A stretch of 45,768 bases of DNA from an uncultured Eubacteriales bacterium (GTDB taxonomy: Bacteria; Bacillota; Clostridia; Lachnospirales; Lachnospiraceae): assembly GCA_949294665.1 (NCBI GenBank), contig CASFID010000054.1, positions 1-45,768 on the forward strand, in the 5' to 3' direction. This document shows positions 1 to 7,622 of this stretch, in pieces (positions within the stretch are counted from its first letter, which is position 1; each line of letters opens with the position of its first letter). Made by a program: the position numbers and the translations under genes. The notes under the pieces are model-generated. The model saw only the letters and a program-made list of their open reading frames with translations. It was not told the DNA's origin and did not search any database.

Positions 1-82
1 CGATCCTGTTTGATTGTTTTGGGTGGTAACTTAACAATACTACTATTAGGACTTGCTTTCCACTGTTTTTGTTATAGAAAAC

Positions 83-131
83 AAAAAAATCGCTATACGA
101 CAGCTTTCGCAGGCCATCGCGTAGCGATTTT
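83..131 (-). terminator. Intrinsic terminator downstream of the fructokinase operon
   Basis: Read on the minus strand, bases 117-131 pair with 86-100 (15 positions, one mismatch and one G-U) around a 16-base loop. A run of seven T follows (83-89 on the plus strand). This is the layout of a Rho-independent terminator for leftward transcription from the fructokinase/CobW genes. Confidence 0.75.
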
Positions 132-176
132 GTTCAATTCATGTTTGCCGGACAGACTTCTCTTAGTAAAACGTCC

Positions 177-284
177 GAAAACCAAGCGGATACAGCCAAA
201 TGACTCACGTATCCGGAGCAGTCGGGATTGTAATGCTTCCGGCTCCGTAAGGTACATCAAATCGGCTGTATCCGTTTGATTTTC
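177..284. repeat. Large imperfect inverted repeat in the left-edge intergenic region
   Basis: Bases 177-203 and 257-284 are imperfect reverse complements of about 27 bases, sharing a core CGGATACAGCC. Inside lies a second pairing (CGGAGC/GCTCCG). The rest of positions 1-351 has no convincing gene; short open frames here show no recognisable protein. It may be a structured RNA 3' end or a small palindromic mobile repeat; the sequence alone does not decide. Confidence 0.5.
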
Positions 285-351
285 TGTGTTCATCCAATAG
301 GGGAAATTACATTTTTACGACTACAGCGATATCCCCTCGACAAACATGAAT

Positions 352-1311
352 TTATCCGCGGATCAGTGCTTCGACTTCCGCCCTATCCGGCATGGACCGG
401 ATAGCGCCTTTCTTCGTCGTCACGATGGCGGCCGCTGCATTCGCGAATGTGAGGAGTTCTCCGAGCTGATCTTCCTTCAGATCCTCAAACCCGTGCTCTA
501 CGATATAGTTCAGAGCGCTTCCGCAGAAAGTATCTCCCGCACCTGTCGTCTCGATTGCTTTCACGGTAAAGCCGGGACGCTCAACACGCATTCCATGATA
601 GTACGCACGGCTCCCGTCTCTCCCCATTGTGAGAAGGATCAGCGGAATATGATATTTTTCCTGAAGGCAGGCGATTCCCTCGTCATAGTCTTCTTTTCCT
701 GATACAAACTGGATCTCATTGTCTGAGATCTTCAGGATATCGCATTCGCCAAATCCATATTCCATCTGCTCTTTTGCCAGATCAAGAGAAGGCCAGAGCG
801 GAGGCCGGAGGTTCGGATCAAAAGAGACAAGACATCCCGCGTCTTTTGCTGACCGGATCGCTTTCTTTGTTGCCGCGCGCACACCGTCATGCGTCATGGA
901 AAGCGTTCCGAAATGGAAGATCTTTGTCTGTGCGATGAATTCAGGATCCACTTCCTCCTCTGTGAGCATCATATCCGCTCCCGGGTTCCGATAGAAAGAG
1001 AACTCGCGGTCGCCGTCCGGGAATGTATGTACAAAGGCAAGCGTCGTGTTTACCTTATCGTCTGTCATAAGCTGCGTCGCATCGATGCCGGCCTCCGTGA
1101 TCGTATCTCTGAGCAGCACGCCGAACTGGTCTTTTCCCACTTTCCCGAGGAATGCCGTTTTCTTTCCCATCTTATTAAGAAGCGCGAGAACGTTGCACGG
1201 CGCCCCGCCGGGGCATGCCTCAAACATATTATTTCCCTGTTCACTCTGTCCGTTCATCGTAAAGTCGATCAGAAGCTCACCAAGGGCGATCACATCATAT
1301 TTTTTCTCCAT
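352..1311 (-). CDS. scrK: PfkB-family carbohydrate kinase, probable fructokinase
   Basis: Phosphorylates a sugar, most likely fructose to fructose 6-phosphate, with ATP in the cytoplasm. The 319-residue protein is the usual length for ribokinase-family fructokinases. The N-terminal sugar-binding signature PGGAPCN is at residues 34-40, and the C-terminal ATP/anion-hole signature GAGD, whose Asp is the catalytic base, is at 257-260, followed by TFCGSAL. The start at 1311 is chosen because AGGAGG sits about nine bases upstream; a longer frame to 1368 lacks such a site. It is the last gene of a leftward run after two CobW GTPases, 72 bases away, and is followed by a terminator at 83-131. No sugar transporter adjoins it, so the exact sugar is inferred from family resemblance. 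Confidence 0.88.
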   Translation of the reverse strand: MEKKYDVIALGELLIDFTMNGQSEQGNNMFEACPGGAPCNVLALLNKMGKKTAFLGKVGKDQFGVLLRDTITEAGIDATQLMTDDKVNTTLAFVHTFPDGDREFSFYRNPGADMMLTEEEVDPEFIAQTKIFHFGTLSMTHDGVRAATKKAIRSAKDAGCLVSFDPNLRPPLWPSLDLAKEQMEYGFGECDILKISDNEIQFVSGKEDYDEGIACLQEKYHIPLILLTMGRDGSRAYYHGMRVERPGFTVKAIETTGAGDTFCGSALNYIVEHGFEDLKEDQLGELLTFANAAAAIVTTKKGAIRSMPDRAEVEALIRG

Positions 1312-1383
1312 TTCCGAGTACCTCCTGCTGATATTGATTAATTTACATAATGCCGGAGCAAAAAGCATCTGCCCCGGCAGCTT

Positions 1384-2331
1384 TTAATTGAAGTATACCA
1401 GTTCCTCTATCGGGTCCGCAAGCTCTATATGTTCTGCTTCCAGCACCGGTCCTTCTCCCCGGTAGACTGACAGATTGGCAAACCGGATCTTTGCGCGGAT
1501 CTTCACCCACTGTCCCGGTTTCAATTTGGGAGCGTAAGAGCTTCTGCACACATATCCGAGAAACGACGTATCGTCTGCGCAGCACGTCATCGCCATGCGG
1601 CCCGCCATAAATACTTTGGCCGGGAAAGTCCTCGGCTTGAGCACTTTCGCGGTATACTCTACCACCTTGCCCTTATACCGTTCCGGCTTTTCCATCATGT
1701 CTACATACCAGATGCCGTAATCCTCTTTTGCGATCTCGATGACCGGGGCTTTCAGATCGTAGGGGACTTCGTCCTCAAAAATATTTCCGATCTCCCCCTG
1801 CTCGTCTTCAAAGATCACTTCCGCCTGCGGGCTTACCACTTTTACACTTCGGCGGTATCCTGCCAGCGGCTTGATATCCTCACACCGGTTAAAGAGCACC
1901 ATGTCAGCGCCTCTGACCATCTCCACAAACAACGGTTTCAGATTCATAAGATACATCTGAAATGTACTGGCGTCCACAGTAGTGATCTTCTGCTCGATCC
2001 CCCATCCTGCCGGCAGTTTCAGATTTTCAAAATCGCTTACCTTCCACATGCCGTTGTATTCCACGACTACACGCTCCGGCCTGTGCTTTTTGTTCATCTC
2101 CTCAAGCCACTCTGCGGTGAGTTCCTCCTGATCTTCAACGTTTTCTATGACGACCCCGTATTTGAGCATTTCCGTCGGATCATATTCTTCCTCCCCTTCT
2201 TCGCAGAGGATCAGAAGAGTCTTGCCGTCGATCTGAAAATAATCCTGTTTCAGCGTAAAGGTAAGGAACTGTGTCTTTCCGCTGTCCAGAAACCCCGTCA
2301 TGAGATAAACCATAATGTCCGGTTCATACAT
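1384..2331 (-). CDS. CobW-like GTPase fused to a DUF1980/YcgQ-type C-terminal domain
   Basis: A 315-residue P-loop GTPase of the G3E/COG0523 type. The Walker A motif GFLDSGKT is at residues 13-20, and NRCED at 148-152 occupies the place of the NKxD guanine motif. Unlike its neighbour it has no CxCC metal-binding motif. The C-terminal part (about 205-315) does not look like a CobW_C domain. It resembles the C-terminal OB-like domain of the YcgQ/TIGR03943 (DUF1980) proteins, including MAMTCCADD around 247-254 and PGQWVKI at 272-278. The start has GGGAG about nine bases upstream. It lies 56 bases after a His-rich CobW GTPase and is probably cotranscribed. A role in metal delivery or sensing with that partner is inferred, not shown. 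Confidence 0.75.
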   Translation of the reverse strand: MYEPDIMVYLMTGFLDSGKTQFLTFTLKQDYFQIDGKTLLILCEEGEEEYDPTEMLKYGVVIENVEDQEELTAEWLEEMNKKHRPERVVVEYNGMWKVSDFENLKLPAGWGIEQKITTVDASTFQMYLMNLKPLFVEMVRGADMVLFNRCEDIKPLAGYRRSVKVVSPQAEVIFEDEQGEIGNIFEDEVPYDLKAPVIEIAKEDYGIWYVDMMEKPERYKGKVVEYTAKVLKPRTFPAKVFMAGRMAMTCCADDTSFLGYVCRSSYAPKLKPGQWVKIRAKIRFANLSVYRGEGPVLEAEHIELADPIEELVYFN

Positions 2332-2387
2332 ATCCGTTCTCTCCCATCTTCATTACTTCTCAACAGACGATCTGTCCGTCTGCGCCG

Positions 2388-3593
2388 TTATACAAGTCCG
2401 AATAATTCTGCAAGCCCGTCCTCATTGAGCTCCGCTCCGATCACACAGATTCTTCCGGTATACTCGGGAGCTCCCGTGCGAACCTCATGCTCTTCCGGCA
2501 CCATGTCAAAGTAGATCCACTCTCCGTCTGCCCCGGCTACCATTCCCTTCGCGCGCAGGACATTGCCGTAGCTGCCGTCGGATTCCAGTTTCCTGAGGAT
2601 ATCGCTGATCTGCTCCTTTGTATAAGTATGGATTGTCTCTCGTCCCCAGCTTGTAAACACATCGTCCGCATGGTGATGCCCGGCGTGATCATGATGATGA
2701 TCATGTTCGTGATGGTGAGCGTGCTCCCCGTGGTCATGCCCGTGGTGGTGACCGTGTTCCCCGTGGTCATGCCCGTGGTGGTGATCGTGTTCCCCGTGGT
2801 CATGCCCGTGGTGATGATCGTGCTCCCCGTGGTCATGCCCGTGGTGATGATCGTGCTCCCCGTGGTCATGCCCGTGGTGATGATCGTGCTCCCCGTGGTC
2901 ATGCTCATGGTGGTCATGTCCGCAGCACTCTCCCTCTGCATGGTGATGTCCGCACTCCGGGCAGATAATCTCATCGAGAAGTTCTTCCTCCAGAGATTTG
3001 CCCGCTTCCATCGTCTCAAGGATCTTCCTGCCCGGAAGCTCAGAGATTGGCGTCGTGATAAACGGCGCTTTGTCGTTGAGTTCACGGAGCAGCGCAACGC
3101 TCTCTTCGATCTTCTCCGGTTTTGCCTTGTCTGTACGGCTTAAGATGACCGCGCCCGCATACTCGATCTGGTTACTGAAGAACTCTCCGAAGTTCTTTCT
3201 GTATATTCTGCATTTCGTGACATCTACAACTGTCGTAAAGCTGTTGAGCTCTGCATCGATCTCGCCCTGCACATCCTGCACTGCCTTGATCACATCCGAA
3301 AGTTTGCCTACTCCCGATGGCTCGATCAGAATACGGTCAGGATGATAAGTATCTACGACCTCCCGGAGAGATTTGCCGAAGTCTCCCACGAGCGAACAGC
3401 AGATACACCCCGAGTTCATCTCACGTATCTCTATCCCCGATTCTTTTAAAAAACCTCCGTCAATCCCGATCTCTCCGAATTCATTTTCGATCAGTACGAC
3501 CTGCTCCCCGGCAAATGCTTCCGAGAGCAGTTTTTTAATAAGTGTTGTCTTTCCGGCCCCAAGGAAACCGGAGATAATATCTATCTTGGTCAT
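2388..3593 (-). CDS. COG0523 metal-chaperone GTPase with long His-rich repeat
   Basis: A 401-residue CobW/Zng1-type GTPase. Walker A GFLGAGKT is at residues 9-16, and the hallmark metal-binding CxCC (CICC) is at 63-66 in switch I. SRTD at 152-155 stands where NKxD is usual. After residue 210 come two extra Cys pairs (CPEC 211-214, CC 223-224), then about 100 residues of His/Asp/Gly/Glu repeats, and finally a CobW_C-like domain to the end. The family uses GTP hydrolysis to hand metal (zinc, cobalt or nickel) to client proteins. The His-rich stretch suggests metal storage or buffering, probably zinc, which is inference. AAGGATG precedes the start. An AT-rich imperfect palindrome lies just upstream at 3611-3627. 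Confidence 0.88.
   Translation of the reverse strand: MTKIDIISGFLGAGKTTLIKKLLSEAFAGEQVVLIENEFGEIGIDGGFLKESGIEIREMNSGCICCSLVGDFGKSLREVVDTYHPDRILIEPSGVGKLSDVIKAVQDVQGEIDAELNSFTTVVDVTKCRIYRKNFGEFFSNQIEYAGAVILSRTDKAKPEKIEESVALLRELNDKAPFITTPISELPGRKILETMEAGKSLEEELLDEIICPECGHHHAEGECCGHDHHEHDHGEHDHHHGHDHGEHDHHHGHDHGEHDHHHGHDHGEHDHHHGHDHGEHGHHHGHDHGEHAHHHEHDHHHDHAGHHHADDVFTSWGRETIHTYTKEQISDILRKLESDGSYGNVLRAKGMVAGADGEWIYFDMVPEEHEVRTGAPEYTGRICVIGAELNEDGLAELFGLV
2726..2912. repeat. 33-bp in-frame tandem repeat encoding His-rich units
   Basis: The block CCCCGTGGTCATGC recurs on the plus strand at 2726, 2759, 2792, 2825, 2858 and 2891, an exact 33-base period. Each period encodes an 11-residue unit of the HDHGEHDHHHG type. 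Neighbouring copies are nearly identical in DNA, which points to recent expansion by slippage or unequal crossing over. Confidence 0.95.
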
Positions 3594-3610
3594 TTTGATC
3601 CATCCTTTCT

Positions 3611-3627
3611 ATAAATAATTATTTTAT
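3611..3627. promoter_or_regulatory. AT-rich imperfect palindrome, possible metalloregulator site
   Basis: ATAAATAATTATTTTAT lies between exonuclease III and the His-rich GTPase, about 20 bases before the GTPase start. It is palindromic apart from one inserted base and has the general look of Fur/Zur-family operators. COG0523 genes are often Zur-controlled, but the match to any consensus is loose. Confidence 0.25.
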
Positions 3628-3635
3628 TCGCATCT

Positions 3636-4388
3636 CTATCTGATATCGAGTTCCACCGGACAGTGATCTGAGCCCATGATATCCGTCAGAATCTTCGCGT
3701 CCTCAAGTCGGTCCTTAAGACTCTCTGATACGCAGAAATAGTCAATGCGCCATCCGGCGTTCTTCGCGCGGGCGCTGAATCGGTAGGACCACCAGGAATA
3801 AATCCCGGTACGGTCAGGATAGAAATACCGGAATGTGTCGATAAATCCGGCGTCCAGAAGTTCTGTAAACTTTTGTCTCTCCTCATCGGTAAATCCGGCA
3901 TTTTTCCGGTTTGTCTTCGGATTCTTCAGGTCGATCTCCTCGTGGGCCACATTCATATCGCCCGTCACGATGACCGGTTTCGTCTCTTCAAGTTTCTTTA
4001 AATAAGCACGGAAATCATCCTCCCACTTCATACGGTAATCCAGCCGGGCCAGTTCGTTCTGCGAATTCGGCGTATACACCGTAACGAAATAAAAATCTTC
4101 AAACTCACATGTGATAACACGCCCTTCCTGATCATGTTCCTCGATTCCGATGCCGTATGACACGCTGAGAGGTTCCTTTTTTGTAAATACCGCCGTACCG
4201 GAGTAGCCTTTCCTCACAGCATAATTCCAGTACTGGTGATATCCCGGCAGATCCAGTTCCAGCTGGCCGGCCTGCATCTTTGTCTCCTGGATACAGAAAA
4301 TATCAGCATCCGCCTCCCGAAAGAAATCAAGAAATCCTTTCTGCACACACGCCCGGATCCCGTTGACATTCCATGATATCAGTTTCAT
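3636..4388 (-). CDS. xth: Exodeoxyribonuclease III (AP endonuclease)
   Basis: Cleaves DNA 5' to abasic sites and degrades 3' ends during base excision repair. The 250-residue length is standard. Family motifs run in order: SWNVNGIRA from residue 5, IQETKMQ with metal-ligand Glu at about 35, VTGDMNVAH near 150, GWRIDYF, and C-terminal [10 protein letters not shown] with the catalytic His. The start has AAGGAGG upstream. About 170 bases of non-coding DNA separate it from truA, so it may have its own promoter, although none was clear. The alternative symbol is exoA. Confidence 0.95.
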   Translation of the reverse strand: MKLISWNVNGIRACVQKGFLDFFREADADIFCIQETKMQAGQLELDLPGYHQYWNYAVRKGYSGTAVFTKKEPLSVSYGIGIEEHDQEGRVITCEFEDFYFVTVYTPNSQNELARLDYRMKWEDDFRAYLKKLEETKPVIVTGDMNVAHEEIDLKNPKTNRKNAGFTDEERQKFTELLDAGFIDTFRYFYPDRTGIYSWWSYRFSARAKNAGWRIDYFCVSESLKDRLEDAKILTDIMGSDHCPVELDIR

Positions 4389-4557
4389 GTATACCTCCTT
4401 ATCTCTGTCCCAATCTGCACGATATCTGCCGTGCAGCTCACGGCAAAGCCGTTCGCTGACCGTTGCCCGTCAAATGTCCGCATGGATGTTCAGGCAAGCC
4501 TGACCATCCTGGCGGCCGCCCTCCGGGCTTATCGCGCAAGTAAGGGCAGATAATCCT

Positions 4558-5307
4558 CTACCTGCCCCTCTGATCATAATGTACCTCTCTTAAGAACAGT
4601 CCTCTTGCCGGGGCAAGGAATCCGGCCTGTCCTCTGTCTTTTGTCCGCAGGATCTCCTGGACGCTGTCCGCTGTCCGGGCATGGGTTCCTGCCTCCAGCA
4701 ACGTCCCCGTCAGGATTCTCACCATATGGTAGAGGAATCCTGTCCCTTCATACCGGATCGTCACACTGCTGCCCCGCCTGCTGACCATTATATCATAAAT
4801 CTTCCGTTTTGTGGATGTTTCGTCCTTTTTATCCGTGAAGCCCGCAAAGTCGTGAGTCCCTTTCAGATATTCCGCTGTTCTTCTCATCGCCTCCAGATCG
4901 AGCCTTTGCGGGAAATGACAGCAGTAACGTCTCCTGAATACGTCCGGCTTGTCGCCGGTATCGATCCGATACTCATATACTTTCCCGGATGCGCTCTTTC
5001 TTGCGTGAAACCCGTTTTTTACAAGATGCGCTTCACAGATGCGGATATCCTCCGGCAGGCCCTGATTGACATTGTCTGTAAAGAACTCTTCTTTCACCGC
5101 CCCGGAGAGAACGACACTGGCAGTCTGTCCCAGGGCATGGACTCCCGCATCCGTTCTTCCGGAACCGTTTACCTCCACAGGATATCCGGCTGCATCCGAT
5201 ATGGCAGTTTCCAGAAGCCCCTGTATCGTCCGGTCTGTAGTAGCCTGCCGCTGCCACCCCCGGTAGCGCGTCCCGTCGTAGGCGACAGTCAGTTTATACG
5301 TGCGCAC
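4558..5307 (-). CDS. truA: tRNA pseudouridine(38-40) synthase TruA
   Basis: Converts uridines 38-40 of the tRNA anticodon stem to pseudouridine. It has 249 residues, the normal size. The N-terminal YDGTRYRGWQRQ and the catalytic-loop motif GSGRTDAGVHALGQ, with nucleophile Asp53, are intact. GFLYHMVR near residue 195 is a further family motif. The start codon is GTG, three bases after the nrdR stop and without a strong ribosome-binding site, so translation is probably coupled to nrdR. Confidence 0.95.
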   Translation of the reverse strand: MRTYKLTVAYDGTRYRGWQRQATTDRTIQGLLETAISDAAGYPVEVNGSGRTDAGVHALGQTASVVLSGAVKEEFFTDNVNQGLPEDIRICEAHLVKNGFHARKSASGKVYEYRIDTGDKPDVFRRRYCCHFPQRLDLEAMRRTAEYLKGTHDFAGFTDKKDETSTKRKIYDIMVSRRGSSVTIRYEGTGFLYHMVRILTGTLLEAGTHARTADSVQEILRTKDRGQAGFLAPARGLFLREVHYDQRGR

Positions 5308-5310
5308 CGT

Positions 5311-5760
5311 TTACTGCAGGAACTTCTTGAGCTCGTCCATAAACGTGCTCGCATCCTTGAATTCTCTGTATACGGACGCAAAACGTACATAAGCGACCGG
5401 ATCAAGATCTTTTAACTTATCCATAACGATCTCCCCGATCGCGCTGCTCGGGATTTCCTTTTCCTCACGGTTAAATATCTCCAGTTCGACAGCGTCTATC
5501 GTTTTCTGGATCGCATCTGCAGGAACCGGACGCTTATAACATGCGCTCAGGATCCCTTTCTCTATCTTGGCGCGCTGGTACTGCTCCCGGTTATTGTCCT
5601 TCTTGATCACGATCATGGGGATCGTCTCTACTTTCTCATATGTCGTAAATCTCCTGCCGCATTCATCGCAGGAACGCCGTCTCCGGATGGAACTCTTATC
5701 CTCAGCCGGCCGGGAATCTATGACTCTGGTATCCGTGTTGCCGCAATATGGACATCTCAT
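5311..5760 (-). CDS. nrdR: Transcriptional repressor NrdR
   Basis: Nucleotide-sensing repressor of ribonucleotide reductase genes. It has 149 residues, typical for the family. An N-terminal zinc ribbon has Cys at 3, 6, 31 and 34 (CPYC and CDEC) with the conserved RRRRSC and RRFTTYE segments. An ATP-cone domain follows from about residue 47 (PMIVIKKD). AAAGGCGG precedes the ATG. A strong promoter for it lies at 5848-5876, and truA follows after three bases. Confidence 0.97.
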   Translation of the reverse strand: MRCPYCGNTDTRVIDSRPAEDKSSIRRRRSCDECGRRFTTYEKVETIPMIVIKKDNNREQYQRAKIEKGILSACYKRPVPADAIQKTIDAVELEIFNREEKEIPSSAIGEIVMDKLKDLDPVAYVRFASVYREFKDASTFMDELKKFLQ

Positions 5761-5847
5761 AATTCATTCCGCCTTTCTCAACCCAGCCTGGATGCGACGG
5801 AGTGTACCGCAGGCCTCCGCACATACAGCTGTTCTCAATCTGCGTAC

Positions 5848-5876
5848 ATTATACACAATCACTAAAATTTTTGCAA
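5848..5876 (-). promoter_or_regulatory. Sigma-A promoter for nrdR-truA
   Basis: On the minus strand, TTGCAA (5871-5876), a 17-base spacer and a perfect TATAAT (5848-5853). The -35 box lies in the last codons of ylmC. Confidence 0.8.
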
Positions 5877-6116
5877 AAACTTTTCTTCCTGGATCTCAAC
5901 GATCACGATATCCGGTCCGATCTTGCGGATGCACGCAAACGGAACCACATACTCGCTGTCTGTCCCAAGTATTCCACAGATCTTTCCCGGGCCCGGGATC
6001 ACTATGGCCTCGACCTCCCCGCTGCATATATTGATCTCCACGTCTACGATACAGCCCAGCCGTCTTCCGCTGCATATATTGATCACTTCTTTATCCCGGA
6101 GTTCACAGAGCCTCAT
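5862..6116 (-). CDS. YlmC/YmxH-family sporulation-linked PRC-barrel protein
   Basis: An 84-residue PRC-barrel-like protein of the YlmC/YmxH family, common in spore-forming Firmicutes. It begins with the family's typical MRLCELRDKEVIN, followed by GxRLGxIVDVEI and the repeated INICSG segments. The start at 6116 is preferred over an ATG nine bases upstream, because AGGGGG then has normal nine-base spacing. The molecular role of the family is poorly defined. It sits between the terminator of the sugar locus and nrdR. Confidence 0.85.
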   Translation of the reverse strand: MRLCELRDKEVINICSGRRLGCIVDVEINICSGEVEAIVIPGPGKICGILGTDSEYVVPFACIRKIGPDIVIVEIQEEKFLQKF

Positions 6117-6152
6117 AACGGACATCCCCCTGTCATATACTTCTTTATATCG

Positions 6153-6185
6153 AGGAAAGCCCCTGCGGACGGCAGGGGCTTTCCT
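6153..6185 (-). terminator. Strong hairpin after the ABC/FAD operon
   Basis: A perfect 14-bp stem (6153-6166 with 6172-6185) and a 5-base loop. It lies about 40 bases after the stop of the solute-binding protein. The T-tract is short on the minus strand, so termination may be partial. Confidence 0.7.
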
Positions 6186-6226
6186 GTTGGTATATGATAT
6201 GCAGTTTTACGCTTTTCTGTGAGCGG

Positions 6227-7609
6227 CTATTTCATTTCACCGCAGTCCTCTATAATCTGCTGGAGCTGCTCGTCCATGTAGTCGACAGACTGCTCGGACG
6301 TCCAGCCCTGGAGCACCACGTTCTGGATCGCATCGCCAAAGAGATTGGAAGATTCGATCTGGCCTGCCGAATTGGTCAGTCCCGCCTCAAATCCGCTCCT
6401 CTCTTCATACGGGAGTATCTCGTCAAAAATAATGTCTAACTCGTCACTGAACATCTGGACCATCTCATTGCTTTGATAAGTATCGCTTTCATAGGCCTCT
6501 TTCAGCGCGGGAAGGGCATAGACCGGACGACTGTTTGCACGGTTTGCCACATTATCCACTTCAAACATATATTGAAGAAATCTTGCCGATGCTTCTTCTT
6601 TCTCATCTGTAGATTTGCCAATAGCCATGTAATACGCTCCTCCGAAACTTGCTGTCTGCCCTGCGGAAGATGCATCTGGTCCCGGCATGGGGAATACAGA
6701 AAGATTCTCAAGCATCTCCGGGTTCTGTTCCTGAGCGATCGCTACGACAGCTCCCCACTCATTACACATCGCGATCTCTCCGTTCGCAAGTGCATTTCTG
6801 AAATCAGTCCATGACCAGTCTACCGAACCTTCCGGCGAGGAACCGTCATTGTAGATTGCAAGCATTGCATCAAGCGCTTCTATCGCTGTTCCCTTGTCGT
6901 CTCCAAATACATATTCTCCGGTCTCCGGATCAAAGATGTTGATGCCCGCGCTGTACAGCCACTGAGAGTATGTCTGTTGAGCCACCATATTTCTGTCCAT
7001 CGGGACTGCCATGCCATAGACGTCTATCGTTCCGTCATTATCCGTATCTTCTGTAAGAGCTGCCGCCGCCTCACGTAATTCATCCCACGTAGTCGGAATC
7101 TCCAGTTCTTTTTCTTCAAAAAGATCTGTCCGATACCACATACACTGATACAATGCCCAGTCAGGGATCCCGTAGATCGCACCGTCTTTCGATACCCAGT
7201 CGATATATTTCTCAATAAATGCATCTCTGCCGCCGAGTGTATCGATCAGATCGGATACATCTGCAAGCGCATCCTGAGACTGCATAAATGCAATATGGCC
7301 CTCGATACCGTTGAAAATATTCGGCAGAGAGTCTGAATCCATGCCGGCCATCATTCTCTGATATACCGTGTCATAGGTTAATGTCTCAAGTGTGATCGTT
7401 ATATCCGGGTTCTCCGCTTCAAACGCCTCGATCTGCGACTCGAGTGTATCGATCATCGACTCCGTTGTATGCATCGTCCACATCGTAAGTTCTATCGTAT
7501 CTCCTGACGAACTGTTGCCTCCCGACGAGCTCTGATTTCCCTTTGCACATCCCGCAAGACTTAAAAGCATCACGCCTGTAAGTATTATTGCTAATATTTT
7601 TTTCAACAC
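6227..7609 (-). CDS. Sugar ABC transporter extracellular solute-binding lipoprotein
   Basis: A family 1 extracellular solute-binding protein of 460 residues. It has a signal peptide with lipobox LAGC (lipidated Cys21) and a Ser/Gly-rich linker to about residue 36. Mature-domain features typical of maltose/multiple-sugar binders follow, such as TMWTMHTTES and PDWALYQCMWYRTDLF. It captures substrate outside the membrane and delivers it to the two permeases upstream. The translation start is GTG at 7609, or possibly the next codon TTG, which has better spacing from AGGAGG. It is the last gene of the operon that begins with the lyase at 11654. The ligand cannot be deduced; context suggests a sugar or sugar acid. 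Confidence 0.9.
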   Translation of the reverse strand: MLKKILAIILTGVMLLSLAGCAKGNQSSSGGNSSSGDTIELTMWTMHTTESMIDTLESQIEAFEAENPDITITLETLTYDTVYQRMMAGMDSDSLPNIFNGIEGHIAFMQSQDALADVSDLIDTLGGRDAFIEKYIDWVSKDGAIYGIPDWALYQCMWYRTDLFEEKELEIPTTWDELREAAAALTEDTDNDGTIDVYGMAVPMDRNMVAQQTYSQWLYSAGINIFDPETGEYVFGDDKGTAIEALDAMLAIYNDGSSPEGSVDWSWTDFRNALANGEIAMCNEWGAVVAIAQEQNPEMLENLSVFPMPGPDASSAGQTASFGGAYYMAIGKSTDEKEEASARFLQYMFEVDNVANRANSRPVYALPALKEAYESDTYQSNEMVQMFSDELDIIFDEILPYEERSGFEAGLTNSAGQIESSNLFGDAIQNVVLQGWTSEQSVDYMDEQLQQIIEDCGEMK

Positions 7610-7622
7610 TTGTTCCTCCTTT

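Noticed and set aside
10-293. Small protein genes or a transposase remnant on either strand at the left edge
   Set aside because: No ribosome-binding site and no recognisable domain; the frames cross the inverted repeat and the terminator hairpin.
2726-2912. CRISPR-like array of regularly spaced repeats
   Set aside because: The 33-base units follow each other without unique spacers and are in frame, encoding His-rich units of a GTPase.
2537-3097. Thr/Gly-rich minus-strand frame of 186 codons
   Set aside because: Frame-shifted reading of the same tandem repeat inside the GTPase gene, with no start signal.
2487-3143. Val/Met/Pro-rich plus-strand frame resembling a membrane protein
   Set aside because: It is the reverse-strand reading of the His-rich tandem repeat; the hydrophobic look comes from the repeat itself.
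1384-3593. Cobalamin biosynthesis by CobW proteins
   Set aside because: No other cobalamin gene is present; the His-rich and DUF1980-type parts point to wider metal handling.
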